64,000 nt of DNA from Cladobotryum mycophilum (Eukaryota; Ascomycota; Sordariomycetes; Hypocreales; Hypocreaceae), in the NCBI GenBank assembly GCA_036429605.1, contig JAVFKD010000004.1, positions 62,001-126,000 of the forward strand. Reading direction: 5' to 3'. Positions 22,492 to 33,266 of this stretch are shown piece by piece. The translations under genes were made by a program, and so were the position numbers. The notes under the pieces are model-generated. The model did not search any database and was not told the origin of the DNA. It worked only from the letters and a program-made list of their open reading frames with translations. The stretch's first letter is position 1. Every line of letters begins with the position of its first letter.

Positions 22492-24192
22492 ATGTCAGCA
22501 TCTCATATTCTACTCAAAGGGGGGTCTTGTTGATCCATGACGACAGCAAGCAGGTCGTTCCACGACGAGCCGATCTTCTAATCCAGAACGATCGTATTAG
22601 CTTGATTGAGGAAGATATTAAACCTCCAGAAGAAGCCGTCGTTATCGACTGTCATGGTTCCATCATCTCTCCCGGGTTCATCGATACACACAAACACTTG
22701 TGGCAATCCCAACAAAAAGGTCTCCACGCAGACCAAACTATGTTGGACTATTTTCATTCAGGTAGGTCCCGAGATATTGGCGGATACCTGATAAGAATTT
22801 CCATGCATGACAAAAGTCTGACACTTGCTCCAAGGCAATCTAGCAGCTTCTCATTATTCGCCTGATGATGTATTCTGGGGTGTGTTGGCGAGTGCCATGG
22901 AGTCTGTCGATGCGGGGACAACTACGGTGATTGATCATGCACACATGAACTACTCGCCAGAGAACAGTACGTCTTTGATCCCGCTCGGTAGTTAGAGACT
23001 AAATAACTAATTTTATCAAGATAAGGAGGCAATCCGTGCCACCATCGCGTCTGGAATACGCTCGACCTTTTGTTACTGCGCGCATCCTCGAGTCACAACC
23101 TGGAAGCCTGAGCTCAACATCACCAAAGATCTATTCCCGGACTGGTCCATAAGCACGTTCAAAGAGCTCGCATCGATGCAACCTTTTGGTCCAAATGGTC
23201 GAGTCAGACTTGGCTTTGCGATGGACATCATGTATGTACCTCCAGCTGTGTTGAAAGATACGTATGCGATGGTTCGTGGGTATGGCGTTCATTTGATCAC
23301 CTCTCACGTCAGTCGCATTCGGGCTGTGCACAGTAAGTAAATATGTGCACCGAATTTGTTTAGATGAGTCTGCATTAATTAACTCTCTTTGCGTTTAGGC
23401 TCACCATCCGCGATAACCGTCTTGCACAATAACGCGCTTCTAGGACCCGATGTCCTCCTCGCCCATGCTAACCAGGCATCAACTGAAGAATTGAACTACC
23501 TGAAAAAGTCCGGGGCACATCTCTCCAGTACTCCACTATCAGAAATGCAAATGGGCCATGGCCATCCAATATGTCTCCGGGACGGATTTGCGGGCATTTC
23601 TTCTATAGGCACAGACTCCAATGGAATTTGCACATCATACATCCCAGCACAAATGAGAATTGTCTTACAGGATACTCGTGCGCAGCGTACAGAAGATCGC
23701 ATACAGAAAGGATTGTCTGAGAGCGCCGTTGGCCCCACGGTAGAAGATGTATACAACCTTGGCACTCTTCTTGGCGCTGAAGCAATAGGTCTCCATCATG
23801 AGATTGGCAGTCTAAGAGTGGGGAAAAAGGCCGACATTGTAATCTTCAACGGCCGTAGTCCATCGATGATTTCAGTTTCAGAGCGGAACCCTATTGCCGG
23901 GATAGTACTCTTTAGCTCTGAGAGGGACGTTCAAACAGTCATTGTCGATGGAGTTATTCAAAAAGACGACTTTTCTCCGAAGCCTGTATCTATACCAGAA
24001 GATATTCAGCAGCGCGAAGATGTCAATATCATCGAATCTAAGAGTTTGGGTTGGTGGGAAGTGGCCGCAAAACTGGATGAGAGTCGCAAAAGATTGGAAG
24101 TGACAAGGGCAGAGGCGGTTGATGAAAAGTTGGTACGAGAAGCTTTGATCAAGTCGTTTAGTTCGATAAGTGTTACTACAGACTCAAAGTAA
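22492..24192 (+). CDS. Amidohydrolase-superfamily metal-dependent deaminase/hydrolase, frameshifted at the 5' end
   Basis: Exons are 22492-22761, 22835-22966, 23021-23332 and 23399-24192. From residue 13 on it reads as a full amidohydrolase: ISPGFIDTHKHLWQS carries the HxH metal site, then GTTTVIDHAHMN, LLAHANQAS (metal His), IGTDSNGIC (catalytic Asp) and the closing RVGKKADIVIFNG. This is the guanine/cytosine/SAH-deaminase-like branch, which hydrolyses C-N bonds of heterocycles with a bound metal. The natural ATG at 22492 is out of frame with the rest: AAA-G6-TC would need one more G in the run 22519-22524. Either the gene lost a base or the assembly did. The hAT element is inserted about 370 bp upstream. 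With the monooxygenase before it and the Zn2Cys6 regulator behind it, it could belong to a small catabolic group (inference). Confidence 0.82.
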
Positions 24193-25482
24193 GAAAACAG
24201 TTAGGCGTCAAGATCTCGGTTATGAACAATCCTCATTCGTCAGAAACGAATTGGCCCACGCAACATGATATCTTAACACATGAAAATCCGGTAAGGACTT
24301 TCACTGTATATGAGGTGAATGGATACGAAGCTGACATGCATGCTGCATGTTTCATTAACTGTAACTTTTGGCCATGCCAGGGAACTCTTTTATGTTCTGC
24401 GCCCTTCGTGAAACCAGCCTTACGGTCTAGTGAGTGAGCATCTTTCAACCTGAAATGGCATAGATGATTCCAAAGCATTAATCGCGACCACCTGTTTTGG
24501 CGACCGTCGCATAGCCATATGAGGGACAGCATTGTGTTGAAGAAGAGCTTCCCATCCACACTCTATCTGCCACTGCAAATCTAAGACAAGGCCGAAGCAT
24601 GCGACGCATGGATACCTACATGTATTTGTCTAAAAGACTAATTCAATTGTTCCGAGCTACAACGTCCCGTCGATGTGACTCTGGCGCGGCGAAATATTTG
24701 AGGTGAATGCCACGAATGCTATGCACTTTAACGGCAATCGGGTTAACTACCCGCCTTTCTCGGCGGTACTAGACATTGAAGAACAGTGTGGTCTAAGCCT
24801 TAAGGCAGTAGGTTACATTGGTTTTATGGTCTGTGTGCGATTCTTTGATCGGAATCACGGTCTTTCCGGGGGACGGAACAAAACGAGGCAGCTGGTAAGG
24901 GTAGAGCGAGGTTAGGAGATCTAACACGATGTCATTTAATTTATGGAAATATAGAAAGGTGCACATATTCACCGCTTGGAAGTTCGGCAGAGAATTTAAA
25001 GACAAACAGAAAAGGTTCTTCATTTACGCAAGACACTCTGGGACAGCTGGCTAATTATTCTTCAAAATAGACCGTGTATGGTATCTTTTCCAAATCGGGA
25101 AATATTCCGGTCTGGTAAAACGAAGTCTTAATTACTCCAAGTCTCCACCCCGGCGAGAGGAAGCACGCGGAATCGGAATCAAGATTATCAGAACGTTTGC
25201 ACGAGGAAGAAAAAAACTGCGATGGTACCGAATTAAAGAGTACAATTAAAAATCGATTGCTCCTAAATGAGAGGGAGAAAAGAAAGGGAAAAACGTGTGC
25301 AAAGTGCAAAAGGGTGTCAGTCGACTTATCTTCTCTCCGTCTCCACTTTAGACCGCGGGGGGAATGCAGCCCATTTAATATGCTCCATGAAGCTTGGCTC
25401 TAAATGCTAACTAAGGCCATTTCAGAACTCTATGATTATTTATTGGCTTCAACCGTATCAAGCCGGTGATCCCCCTGTCAAA
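24193..25482. other. Intergenic
   Basis: This gap separates the amidohydrolase from the regulator. Short ORFs occur on both strands without motifs. I see no repeats or RNA genes. Confidence 0.45.
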
Positions 25483-27693
25483 ATGCCCGAGGACCAGGTC
25501 GAGAACAAGGCGACTTCAAACGTCAAAGATCCCATTCGATGGATGTCAGGGTTGTCTACGGACGCTTGGCAGGTTAAGCCAAGGCGAGTGTGTGATAGAT
25601 GCATTCAGTAAGTCTTTACTACATCATTATTACGCTTTAGCTAACATTGGTAGAAAAAAGATTAAATGTACATTGACACAACATACGATGGAAGCAAACG
25701 CAGCTGACAAGTCTCCCTGTGCTCCAACCAGGCGATCTAAAGCATCCTAGTTGCTCTTCTTGTGTAGATGCAGCATGGCCGTGCATATATTCCCAAACTC
25801 GCAAAAAGCCGGGGCCGGCTAAAGGCACAAGCCGACGAATTAGGAACTCTCCCGCGCCCCCCAAAGCAGCGGTTTGTCATCAATAATCGATGGGAAGATG
25901 ATGGAACTAATATTTATATCGAAGCAGAGGGCTCTACGTCTCAAGAGATCAATCTTATCGGCGAGTTGAATACCAACTCATTGGCCCTGACTATTGATGA
26001 ATCACTTACATCCGATTTCTCAGAACTAGATCCAAGCATACAGTCGATGATACCACTACTATCACTCAGTGATATGGATTCTCTTGATATTTACTGTTCG
26101 CAGCTCACGAATGAGCAAAAGTTTGAACTGTAGGTATTTGGATACAACTTTGCGCTTAAGCTTGCTTAACATAATCCTAGGGCTAAAAACTTTGCCGCAA
26201 CGGCTAATCTAGCCTTCCCTCTCTTTCAACAGCAAAGCTTCCTTAACCAGTTGGCGAGCGCAGAGGCTGGTGATACTCTACCATTCCTTATCTATGCCAT
26301 TTCTATTAAATTGGTTGGCACGGCTGTTTTAACCGATGGACTGAATATTGATAAAGCCCTCCAGGAGTTTGCTAATTCTGTGCCCAAGGAGCTAAGCAGT
26401 GTCACCAGTCGCGCATCTCTCAGTCGATGGAGATCAGCCTGCTTACTCACATGGTACGGCTTTCACCAATATCCGGGAAAGGATGAGGGAGTCGGGGTTG
26501 CCCTGTTGACTCGTCAAGCGTACCAGCATGGCTTACACCAGATAGATAGTGTTGACAATCGAAGATCATTTGGCTGGGATCGCATGGACGACGATCTCCT
26601 AGAGGACTGGCGGCACATATGGTGGTGCATCTTCATATTAGATTCATATGCAAACTTTTCAACAGCCACACCTTATCAGGTGGAAACCGAAAGCCTACGA
26701 ACGGCTCTCCCTCAAAGCCCTCAACTCTCCGAAGCTACCCACACCTCATCAACAACAAAGTTATTCCTGCCCACAAACCTTACAGATCTTTGGAGAATCG
26801 TCCAAACTATCGGTAGCAGCTCATGTGACAAATCTCATAGCATCGACCTCGCATTCAACGTCCTGCTCAAGGAAATCATCACCGTCCATCGCCGGCATAA
26901 ACAAAACCCCTGTCCATCTATCGGGAGTCAGCTATCAGCGCTGGAAGACCACTTGTCGGCTGTCAAGTTAGCATTACCAAGCAATTATATGCTTCAGTCA
27001 CAAGATGTCATGGGCGGAGAGTCGGAAGCCAGCTACCACTGCCGACTGGTCACATTGTTAAAACTTTACGGTGCACGTCTTCTCAGCCATCTCCCACTAC
27101 GATTACTTGACGAAGACCAATGGCAAGCCCGATGGCGGGAGAGTCTTCACATCTGCTTCCAAATGTTTACCATTATTCAACAGTGGGATACGCGGTACAT
27201 CTTGGTGGTTGACCCCGCTGTTTGCTTCATTATGCTACCTCTGCTAGTGCTGTTGCATTTACATAGTTTGTATGATGGCGTATCGAATCTCCAACTTCAT
27301 GATCAACTTTCTCGCAGGAAAGACGTTGTGCGCCTAATCATTGAGGGCTATGCCAAATATTGGACCCTTTCTCGGTTTCTACTCGGTATGCGCATTATGC
27401 CCAAACCCCTGATAGACCATCCCTAATCATTGTGCTTAATAGGTTGTTACGATGCGTTTCTGAAAAGGGTTCCTGGACCACTAAACGCGGAAGACGTCAA
27501 TCAAATCCTTGATCAATTCCAGGGTCCGCTGCACCGAAAGTGGCTTGGGTTTCTCGGTGTCAGCCTCCCGGGAGACCCTTTCGTTCAAACGCTTGACCCC
27601 ACCTATTCGGAGCACGATACTAGTCAGGCAACGGCAGACGAGATCGACGCTATAGAAGATTCCCAATCTTGGACTGACTTCTTAGGTTCATGA
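25483..27693 (+). CDS. Zn2Cys6 transcription factor, with a homopolymer frameshift and an irregular intron
   Basis: Exons: 25483-25607, 25654-25693, 25743-26129, 26181-27385 and 27443-27693. The zinc cluster is split: VCDRCIQKKIKC ends the first half (Cys37, 40, 47), and CSSCVDAAWPC gives the second. The join needs a 49-nt GC-AG intron at 25694-25742 (GCAAAC...TAAAG, with CTGAC inside). KKPGPAKG follows the cluster, as in many regulators. The frame then shifts by one at the C6 run 25857-25862; one C fewer would restore it. The rest is a normal fungal regulator middle domain (LSRWRSACLLTWYGFHQYPG, EDWRHIWWCIFILDSYAN) and continues to the stop with two clean splices. It is probably nuclear and controls neighbouring genes; the amidohydrolase is the nearest candidate. 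The exact exon 2-3 join is uncertain. Confidence 0.75.
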
Positions 27694-28486
27694 GATCAAT
27701 CACAACCAGGATTATGATCATAGTCGCTATGTTTCCGGTACTTGATCTGGGATAGCTTGAAACACCAACCCCGCGGCGTGACTATGGCGTGAAATCAGGA
27801 GCGCGGGAGAGTAGGGATCGATAATGATCAAACGACGTTGGGAGAATATGTGCGCTTAAATGTTGTTCAAATACCCAGACAAACACTTCATAAATAGTCA
27901 ATTATTTAGAGTATAATTTTTTAGGGGTAGATTCATGATGCGAAGATGCTGCTACTGAAACATATGTAACACAGCAAAGGTTGGAGTGACGAGCTTGCAC
28001 AAATCGAGCACTGTCATTACAATGACACGGCACTTAGACTTAGTTAATAATAACCGTCGGCTTTTTAACAGTTCACTAATGTGATTGATGTACTATGAGA
28101 TTATGAATCGGGCAGGTCGTTGTTGAGGTTGCATTCATTACAAGGTCCGATGGATAAAAGCCCCAGAACCCATTTCCCTCTTTTTGCAGAATTGATGAAT
28201 TTGATGAGTTGAGCGATGCATCTGCTTAGCTGAGCCATGTCTCACCACTTCTGCAATTGCAACTCAGTTATGGATGAACTATCCGCCAATTCTCCTCCCC
28301 GCATTTTCCCTATCTACTATGAGGTTTCACCCGGGCCGACGCCCTGTTGACGGCAAGGAAGCTCCAGGTATAAAATGCACCGACGGCCCGTACATTTGAC
28401 AGAGGTGCCGTGGAGACGAATCTTTGGTGATATTGTCCCCCTGCTCCGTTCTGACGATCTCATCAGATATACACTTCTCTATCGTC
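27694..28486. other. Intergenic
   Basis: No gene seen. The last 100 bp are the promoter of the next gene; an in-frame extension upstream of its ATG is open but lacks a better start. Confidence 0.5.
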
Positions 28487-29662
28487 ATGAAGCCACTCCG
28501 CCAATTGCTCACCCTGCTTTCCTTGACTGCACTGTCGCATCAAAGTTGCACAGCAGATGAGGATTGCAGCCTCAATGGCATTTGTGGCAGCGATGGCACC
28601 TGTCTCTGCGACGCCGGATGGATTGCCGCCGACTGCGGTGCACTGGATGTTCGACCTGCTAAACGGCCAAGTGGATATAATCTGACTGATATTGGTACCT
28701 CGTCTTGGGGTTCCAAAATCATTCAAGACCCATTGGATCACAATCTCTACCATCTGTTTGCTGCAGAGTTCACGCACAATTGTGGTCTCGATTATTGGGC
28801 TCCGTACAGCCGTATCATCCGCGCCGAGTCTCGATCTGGCCCAGCCGGGCCTTACACCTTTGCAGCTGAAGTCATGGGCACATTTTCTCACAATCCAACA
28901 GTCGTTTATAGTCCCGCTGATGAGGAATGGCTCTTGTATTACATTGGCTGTCCAACCGATGTCTCGGCTACATGTACTGGGAAAACCTTCACTTGCGGAC
29001 CTGGGAACTCAAACAACGGAGAGAGTGGCATTGCAGTCTTAAGAAGCGCTGACCTCATACACTGGGAACCCAGGGGGCAAGTGATGCTTGGAGATGACAC
29101 CAGCAACTGGGACGCCGATGTGACCAACCCATCGGCTTTCCCTCTATACTCTGACACGGATAAAACTCATGCCATGCTACTGGTCTATCGAGGCTGTCCA
29201 CAAAACTGCTCAGGTGCGCCTGAGCTGATCAGTGCCGCCGTCTCTGAATCTGGTTACTCAGGACCATACGTCAAGATTGGATCGCAGCCTTTCTTCACTG
29301 CACCTAATGAGGATCCTTTTGTCTGGCGTGACAAGCGCGGCCATTTTCACATGTTGCTACATTCCATTGAGCCCGATGGAGGTTTTGGGTCAGGGCCAAA
29401 AGTTGGTCGGCATGCGTGGGCCCGAAACTACAGCGGACCATGGACGTTTGGAAAACAAACATTGGCATTCAGCACCGAAGTCCAGTACGACGATGGCGCA
29501 ACCATCAACTTTTATCGCAGAGAGAGGCCTCAGCTGTATTTCTCAGATGATGGTCAGCAGACACCTTTGCTCTTGACGACTGGTGTCCAGCCGCGGGATA
29601 ATCCAATGAGCTACAGCGTGATCGTGCCCGTCGGCGATGCAGGAGTTAAAGTACAAGGTTAA
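28487..29662 (+). CDS. Secreted EGF-like plus five-bladed beta-propeller (GH43-like) protein
   Basis: Single exon, 391 aa from the ATG at 28487, chosen because a signal peptide follows at once (MKPLRQLLTLLSLTALSHQ). A six-cysteine EGF-like module comes next (about 21-50: C-x4-DCSLNGIC...GTCLCDAGW...C). After this, repeated blades such as HNPTVVYSPADEEWLLYYIG, NPSAFPLYSDTDKTHAMLLVYRG and NEDPFVWRDKRGHFHMLLH match the GH43/GH117-like propeller fold, in which the acidic residues of such strands do catalysis. Disulphide-forming cysteines and N-glycosylation sequons (NCS, NYS, NLT) support secretion. The family's substrate in fungi is not established; arabinan or another glycan is an inference. 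Confidence 0.82.
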   Translation: MKPLRQLLTLLSLTALSHQSCTADEDCSLNGICGSDGTCLCDAGWIAADCGALDVRPAKRPSGYNLTDIGTSSWGSKIIQDPLDHNLYHLFAAEFTHNCGLDYWAPYSRIIRAESRSGPAGPYTFAAEVMGTFSHNPTVVYSPADEEWLLYYIGCPTDVSATCTGKTFTCGPGNSNNGESGIAVLRSADLIHWEPRGQVMLGDDTSNWDADVTNPSAFPLYSDTDKTHAMLLVYRGCPQNCSGAPELISAAVSESGYSGPYVKIGSQPFFTAPNEDPFVWRDKRGHFHMLLHSIEPDGGFGSGPKVGRHAWARNYSGPWTFGKQTLAFSTEVQYDDGATINFYRRERPQLYFSDDGQQTPLLLTTGVQPRDNPMSYSVIVPVGDAGVKVQG

Positions 29663-30044
29663 AACATGAAAATGACCTAAATACATTAGTAGTGCGTATC
29701 TGTCACAGTCAAATATATATTGAAGAAAGCGCTCTTTACTTCTCGCCATTATAGAATTGGTCATGTTCATACAGCACCGCAAGACCCCACATAACAACAT
29801 ATCATTTTGACGGAAATTTTGCCCCTCTTTGTGTGGGAGTTTGAAATGGTGAGGGGTTGTTTGGCTGTTATGGTGGTAAAATTAAGTCCATTGCAAGATT
29901 ATCATTAACTACTTAGGTATGACACTTATTCATCGAGCTGCTGAAAAACTGACTATTATTTTCTTATTAAGGAGTATTAATTGGCACTTTTTCTAGTAAA
30001 TACTACATATCTTCAAATGATTCTACCTTTAATTCCTGTTCTTC

Positions 30045-30068
30045 ACAGGGTCCCGGGTAGGACCCTGT
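30045..30068. repeat. Perfect 9-bp stem hairpin ACAGGGTCC / GGACCCTGT with a 6-base loop
   Basis: An isolated, perfectly paired, GC-rich hairpin about 390 bp downstream of the propeller gene. It has no T-run behind it. The function is unknown. Confidence 0.7.
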
Positions 30069-30690
30069 ATGTGTACGAAAAGTTACACTTAACAAATCAT
30101 GCGAGTCTTGCCTTCATTTCAAATACTCTGGTGATGCAAACCATCGTCTAGGGTAGGAAAATTGATTATAAATACAGCGATTCCTTAATAAGGATTTATG
30201 GAGCTTTTGCAAATCCGCATTTGGCAACTCAGGTGTTTGGGCGGAAGCCAATCTTGTTTGTCGTGTCCATTCCGAAAGCCGAGCCTCGGGGTGCAAATTC
30301 TGCGGTAACAAAAACAGTTAGCTGCATCGACATTTGTGGAGACCAACTTGGCAATGATCCAACGATCACTTGCCTTAAATGGTCCTGGGGCTTTTTTGAA
30401 GGTAATTAGCTCCGTCATTGGAGATTGCTTGTGCCAACATTTATCTACGCGCCCAAGGGACACTTCCTAAGAAGGAAACTTGTTGGACAAACAGGTTGCT
30501 ACTGGTTGGTATACTGAAGGATCTATGGATCTCATTGCTTGTGGCAGTGCCAAAGGATCCGGTACCCTATACTGCCGAAATGGCTCCCGCGGCAACCGAA
30601 GGGCCCCCAGGGTCTTGGTACGCGGTACGTCTGGAGGGATACTGACCGTAATTGTAGATGCACCATAGCTCTGTTGTCCGCTCAGAGGCA

Positions 30691-30698
30691 TATATAAA
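30691..30698 (+). promoter_or_regulatory. TATA box of the lipase gene
   Basis: TATATAAA lies 94 bp upstream of the lipase ATG, with pyrimidine-rich leader sequence between. Confidence 0.7.
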
Positions 30699-30791
30699 GT
30701 CTTGAAGACCATGAGCTTCATTGAGCAATACAATTCACTGCAATAAACACTTTTACTGAACAATCATCAACTACTTCCAATTATACAGACA

Positions 30792-32204
30792 ATGCTACTT
30801 GCAATCTTTCTTCATTTAGGCCTCTCGGCTGCTCTGCAAGGATCCAACTTCAATGTGTCCAAGAGCGTTGCAGCAGAGTACAACTGCGGTCCAGTATGTT
30901 ATGATATGTTGCAAAAAACAAATGCCGAGGATCTTGATGTCCTCGGAACGGCATTCGACTTCGACTTCTACAACACAGCCTCAAATTTCACCAACTCTGA
31001 GCCTGGAGACCTGTTGAAGATGGAGGCCATGGATCCACGCAGATTCAGCAGCGATATTCCGTGGGGTGCGACATATTACCGGATTCAATATACTTCTATT
31101 GATATCGACGGTCATAAAGTACCCGTAACAGGTTTCATTGCAATCCCGTTCATACCCAACACATACAGCAACAATACGGACAAAAAGGTTTACCGCACAA
31201 TTGCATACGCGCACGGAACCCTTGGGCTTTTTCACGGTTGCGCTCCATCTACCAGCCCCAAACTTTACGATTACCAGAGTTGGAGCACCTTGGTCGCTCA
31301 GGGCTATGCTATTGTCGCCACAGACTATTCGGGGCTTGGAAACAACCACACACAACACAAGTACATTACCCTTCCAGAACATGCAAATGATATTTTCTAC
31401 TCTGTTGTCGCTGCCAAGAAGGCGTTCCCCAACAACCTTTCTGATGAATGGTTGAGTATTGGACATTCCCAAGGTGGTGGAGCAGTGTGGAAGCTGGCTG
31501 AAAGTGATCTCATTCGTTCCAACGAGGCAAAGAAAGCGGGTAGATACCTTGGAACCGTATCAATAGCCCCTGTTACCAAGGTTTACGACATGGCAGTCTT
31601 GGCGGCTAAGACAGTTTTCAACGATCCAAAACAGATCCATAAATGGGTTATCACAGGGGAGGTTGCACTCATTGGTATCGCAGTAAAAAGACTCATCCCA
31701 TCATACAACATGAGCATCTACGGCGATGTCTTGCGTAAACGAATTGAGCTTTCGGAGCTTACTCAAGGCTGTTCATTAAATATGATGGGCATGACGGTCG
31801 ATTTGGACGTCAATGAGATTTTGTCACCAAAAGACCTTTGGCAAGAGAACATTTTCCAACAGTTCCAGAGTTTAACCGGAGCAGGTCAAGGTCACCTTCA
31901 ACAGCCAATGCTGGTCATTCAAGGTCTCAATGACACCGCCGTGCTTCCTGACAGTACGGTCAGCACATATCACGAGAGCTGCACCATAGGGAATGCCATT
32001 CAACTCAAGTTATTCAATGACCTTGACCACACCACTGTCATTCCTGCCTCTGCACCATTATTCATTGACTGGATTAACACACGTTTCAATAATGGCGCCC
32101 GAGCAACACACGCTTCCACGGGAGCCTGTTCTCAAGAGACTTTCCCAGCATGGGATGCTAACCATATGAATGCTCCTAAAGAGGCGGATGAATTAGAGCT
32201 TTGA
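30792..32204 (+). CDS. Secretory lipase (Candida LIP-type)
   Basis: Single-exon 470-aa ORF with a signal peptide (residues 1-16, cut near SAALQ). The nucleophile elbow is LSIGHSQGGG with Ser226. The acid is in VIQGLNDTAVLP and the His in NDLDHTTVIPAS, giving the full triad of the secretory lipase family (LIP, alpha/beta hydrolase). IAYAHGTLG forms the oxyanion-hole strand, and ATDYSGLGN follows as in family members. Several N-glycosylation sites fit an extracellular enzyme that hydrolyses triacylglycerols. Length is normal, and the TATA box upstream supports the start. Confidence 0.92.
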   Translation: MLLAIFLHLGLSAALQGSNFNVSKSVAAEYNCGPVCYDMLQKTNAEDLDVLGTAFDFDFYNTASNFTNSEPGDLLKMEAMDPRRFSSDIPWGATYYRIQYTSIDIDGHKVPVTGFIAIPFIPNTYSNNTDKKVYRTIAYAHGTLGLFHGCAPSTSPKLYDYQSWSTLVAQGYAIVATDYSGLGNNHTQHKYITLPEHANDIFYSVVAAKKAFPNNLSDEWLSIGHSQGGGAVWKLAESDLIRSNEAKKAGRYLGTVSIAPVTKVYDMAVLAAKTVFNDPKQIHKWVITGEVALIGIAVKRLIPSYNMSIYGDVLRKRIELSELTQGCSLNMMGMTVDLDVNEILSPKDLWQENIFQQFQSLTGAGQGHLQQPMLVIQGLNDTAVLPDSTVSTYHESCTIGNAIQLKLFNDLDHTTVIPASAPLFIDWINTRFNNGARATHASTGACSQETFPAWDANHMNAPKEADELEL

Positions 32205-33266
32205 TGATCTGTAAGAGGTATGTCAAAGGCTAGAAGATCAAACAGATGAAGAGAAGGAGTATGGGGGATGGCAGGGTGTAAGGTGTGGTGTGGTTTGGCT
32301 TAAGATAGAAAATCTTCCAAGATAACCAGATAGATAAATTTACGAATTATTCTGGAAATTTTGGCCCAAAACGAGAACAAGCTTGTGCCTCCGTTTTAGG
32401 CTAGGGTACGGAATTTCGAGTGTGGAAGGTGTATGAAATGATAGTGTGCTGCAGCCTCTTATCAATTGATATCTGGCGCGCTGTTCGATGGAGGGCGTTT
32501 CATAACGTAAAGTATCTTGCCGTATAGCAACGTGACTATTGGGGTCAAAGATATTAAGTTTTCGTTAATGTCTTTGGAATGATCATTTAGGCTGGATGAC
32601 GTGAAAGTAATTACTTGTTCTGTTTGAGATCGATACCGCTGGTCGATGAGCTTGCATCTTGATCTCAGGCTTGTTGGGCGTGTTGAAGATGACGCCTTGG
32701 AGTAAACTTAATTGTAATTGTCGACCCGCGTTATGCATGATTGTCATTGAAAAGTGAACGCGTCAATGTAAACGCCACTCTAAAACTAAAATAGCCGTTT
32801 AATCATTGCAGTTGGTGATCTGGGTGTCTAAACGGCGGTACATTTCTGGCTTTTAGGTCTAATTGCAAGGATGACGTTCTCCCATTCCAGCCTTCCATCG
32901 CTGGTCTGATGCATTCATCGAAGGAAGAAATCTTCCAATCTCTTGAACCCACAAATAGCTATGGGATTAAGGCGCGTGATACATGATTTATCATCTTGAA
33001 TAGACCTTGAGCTAATTGTTGAATGTGGTAAGATGACATTCCTATATAGTGGCGATCACATAACTTTGACGGCCGCTCGTCTAGGATGACGTGCATGACC
33101 CGTGTAATGCAAAGAGCAGCACGGGTGGCCAAATCTCCTCCATTAGTTCTATTTTAACCAGCTCTGTGCCCTCTGTTAAAAACGCATCTATGCTAAGCCC
33201 ATGCTTTAAAGCAAGTCAAACCAGTTCTTCAATCACTTCCATTCAAGTTGCGCGCATCCCTTCATC
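32205..33266. other. Intergenic
   Basis: No gene seen. Composition is normal and there are no clear repeats. A TATATAG at about 33043 lies too far from the next ATG to assign firmly. Confidence 0.5.

Larger units (their letters stand above)
29663..30791. other. Intergenic with a short hairpin
   Basis: This gap contains the hairpin at 30045-30068 and the lipase core promoter at its right end. ORFs here overlap on both strands without motifs. Confidence 0.5.

Noticed and set aside
15727..27693. Secondary-metabolite cluster around the P450, monooxygenase and regulator
   Set aside because: No backbone synthase is in the window, and the P450 is dead. At most it is a small catabolic group.
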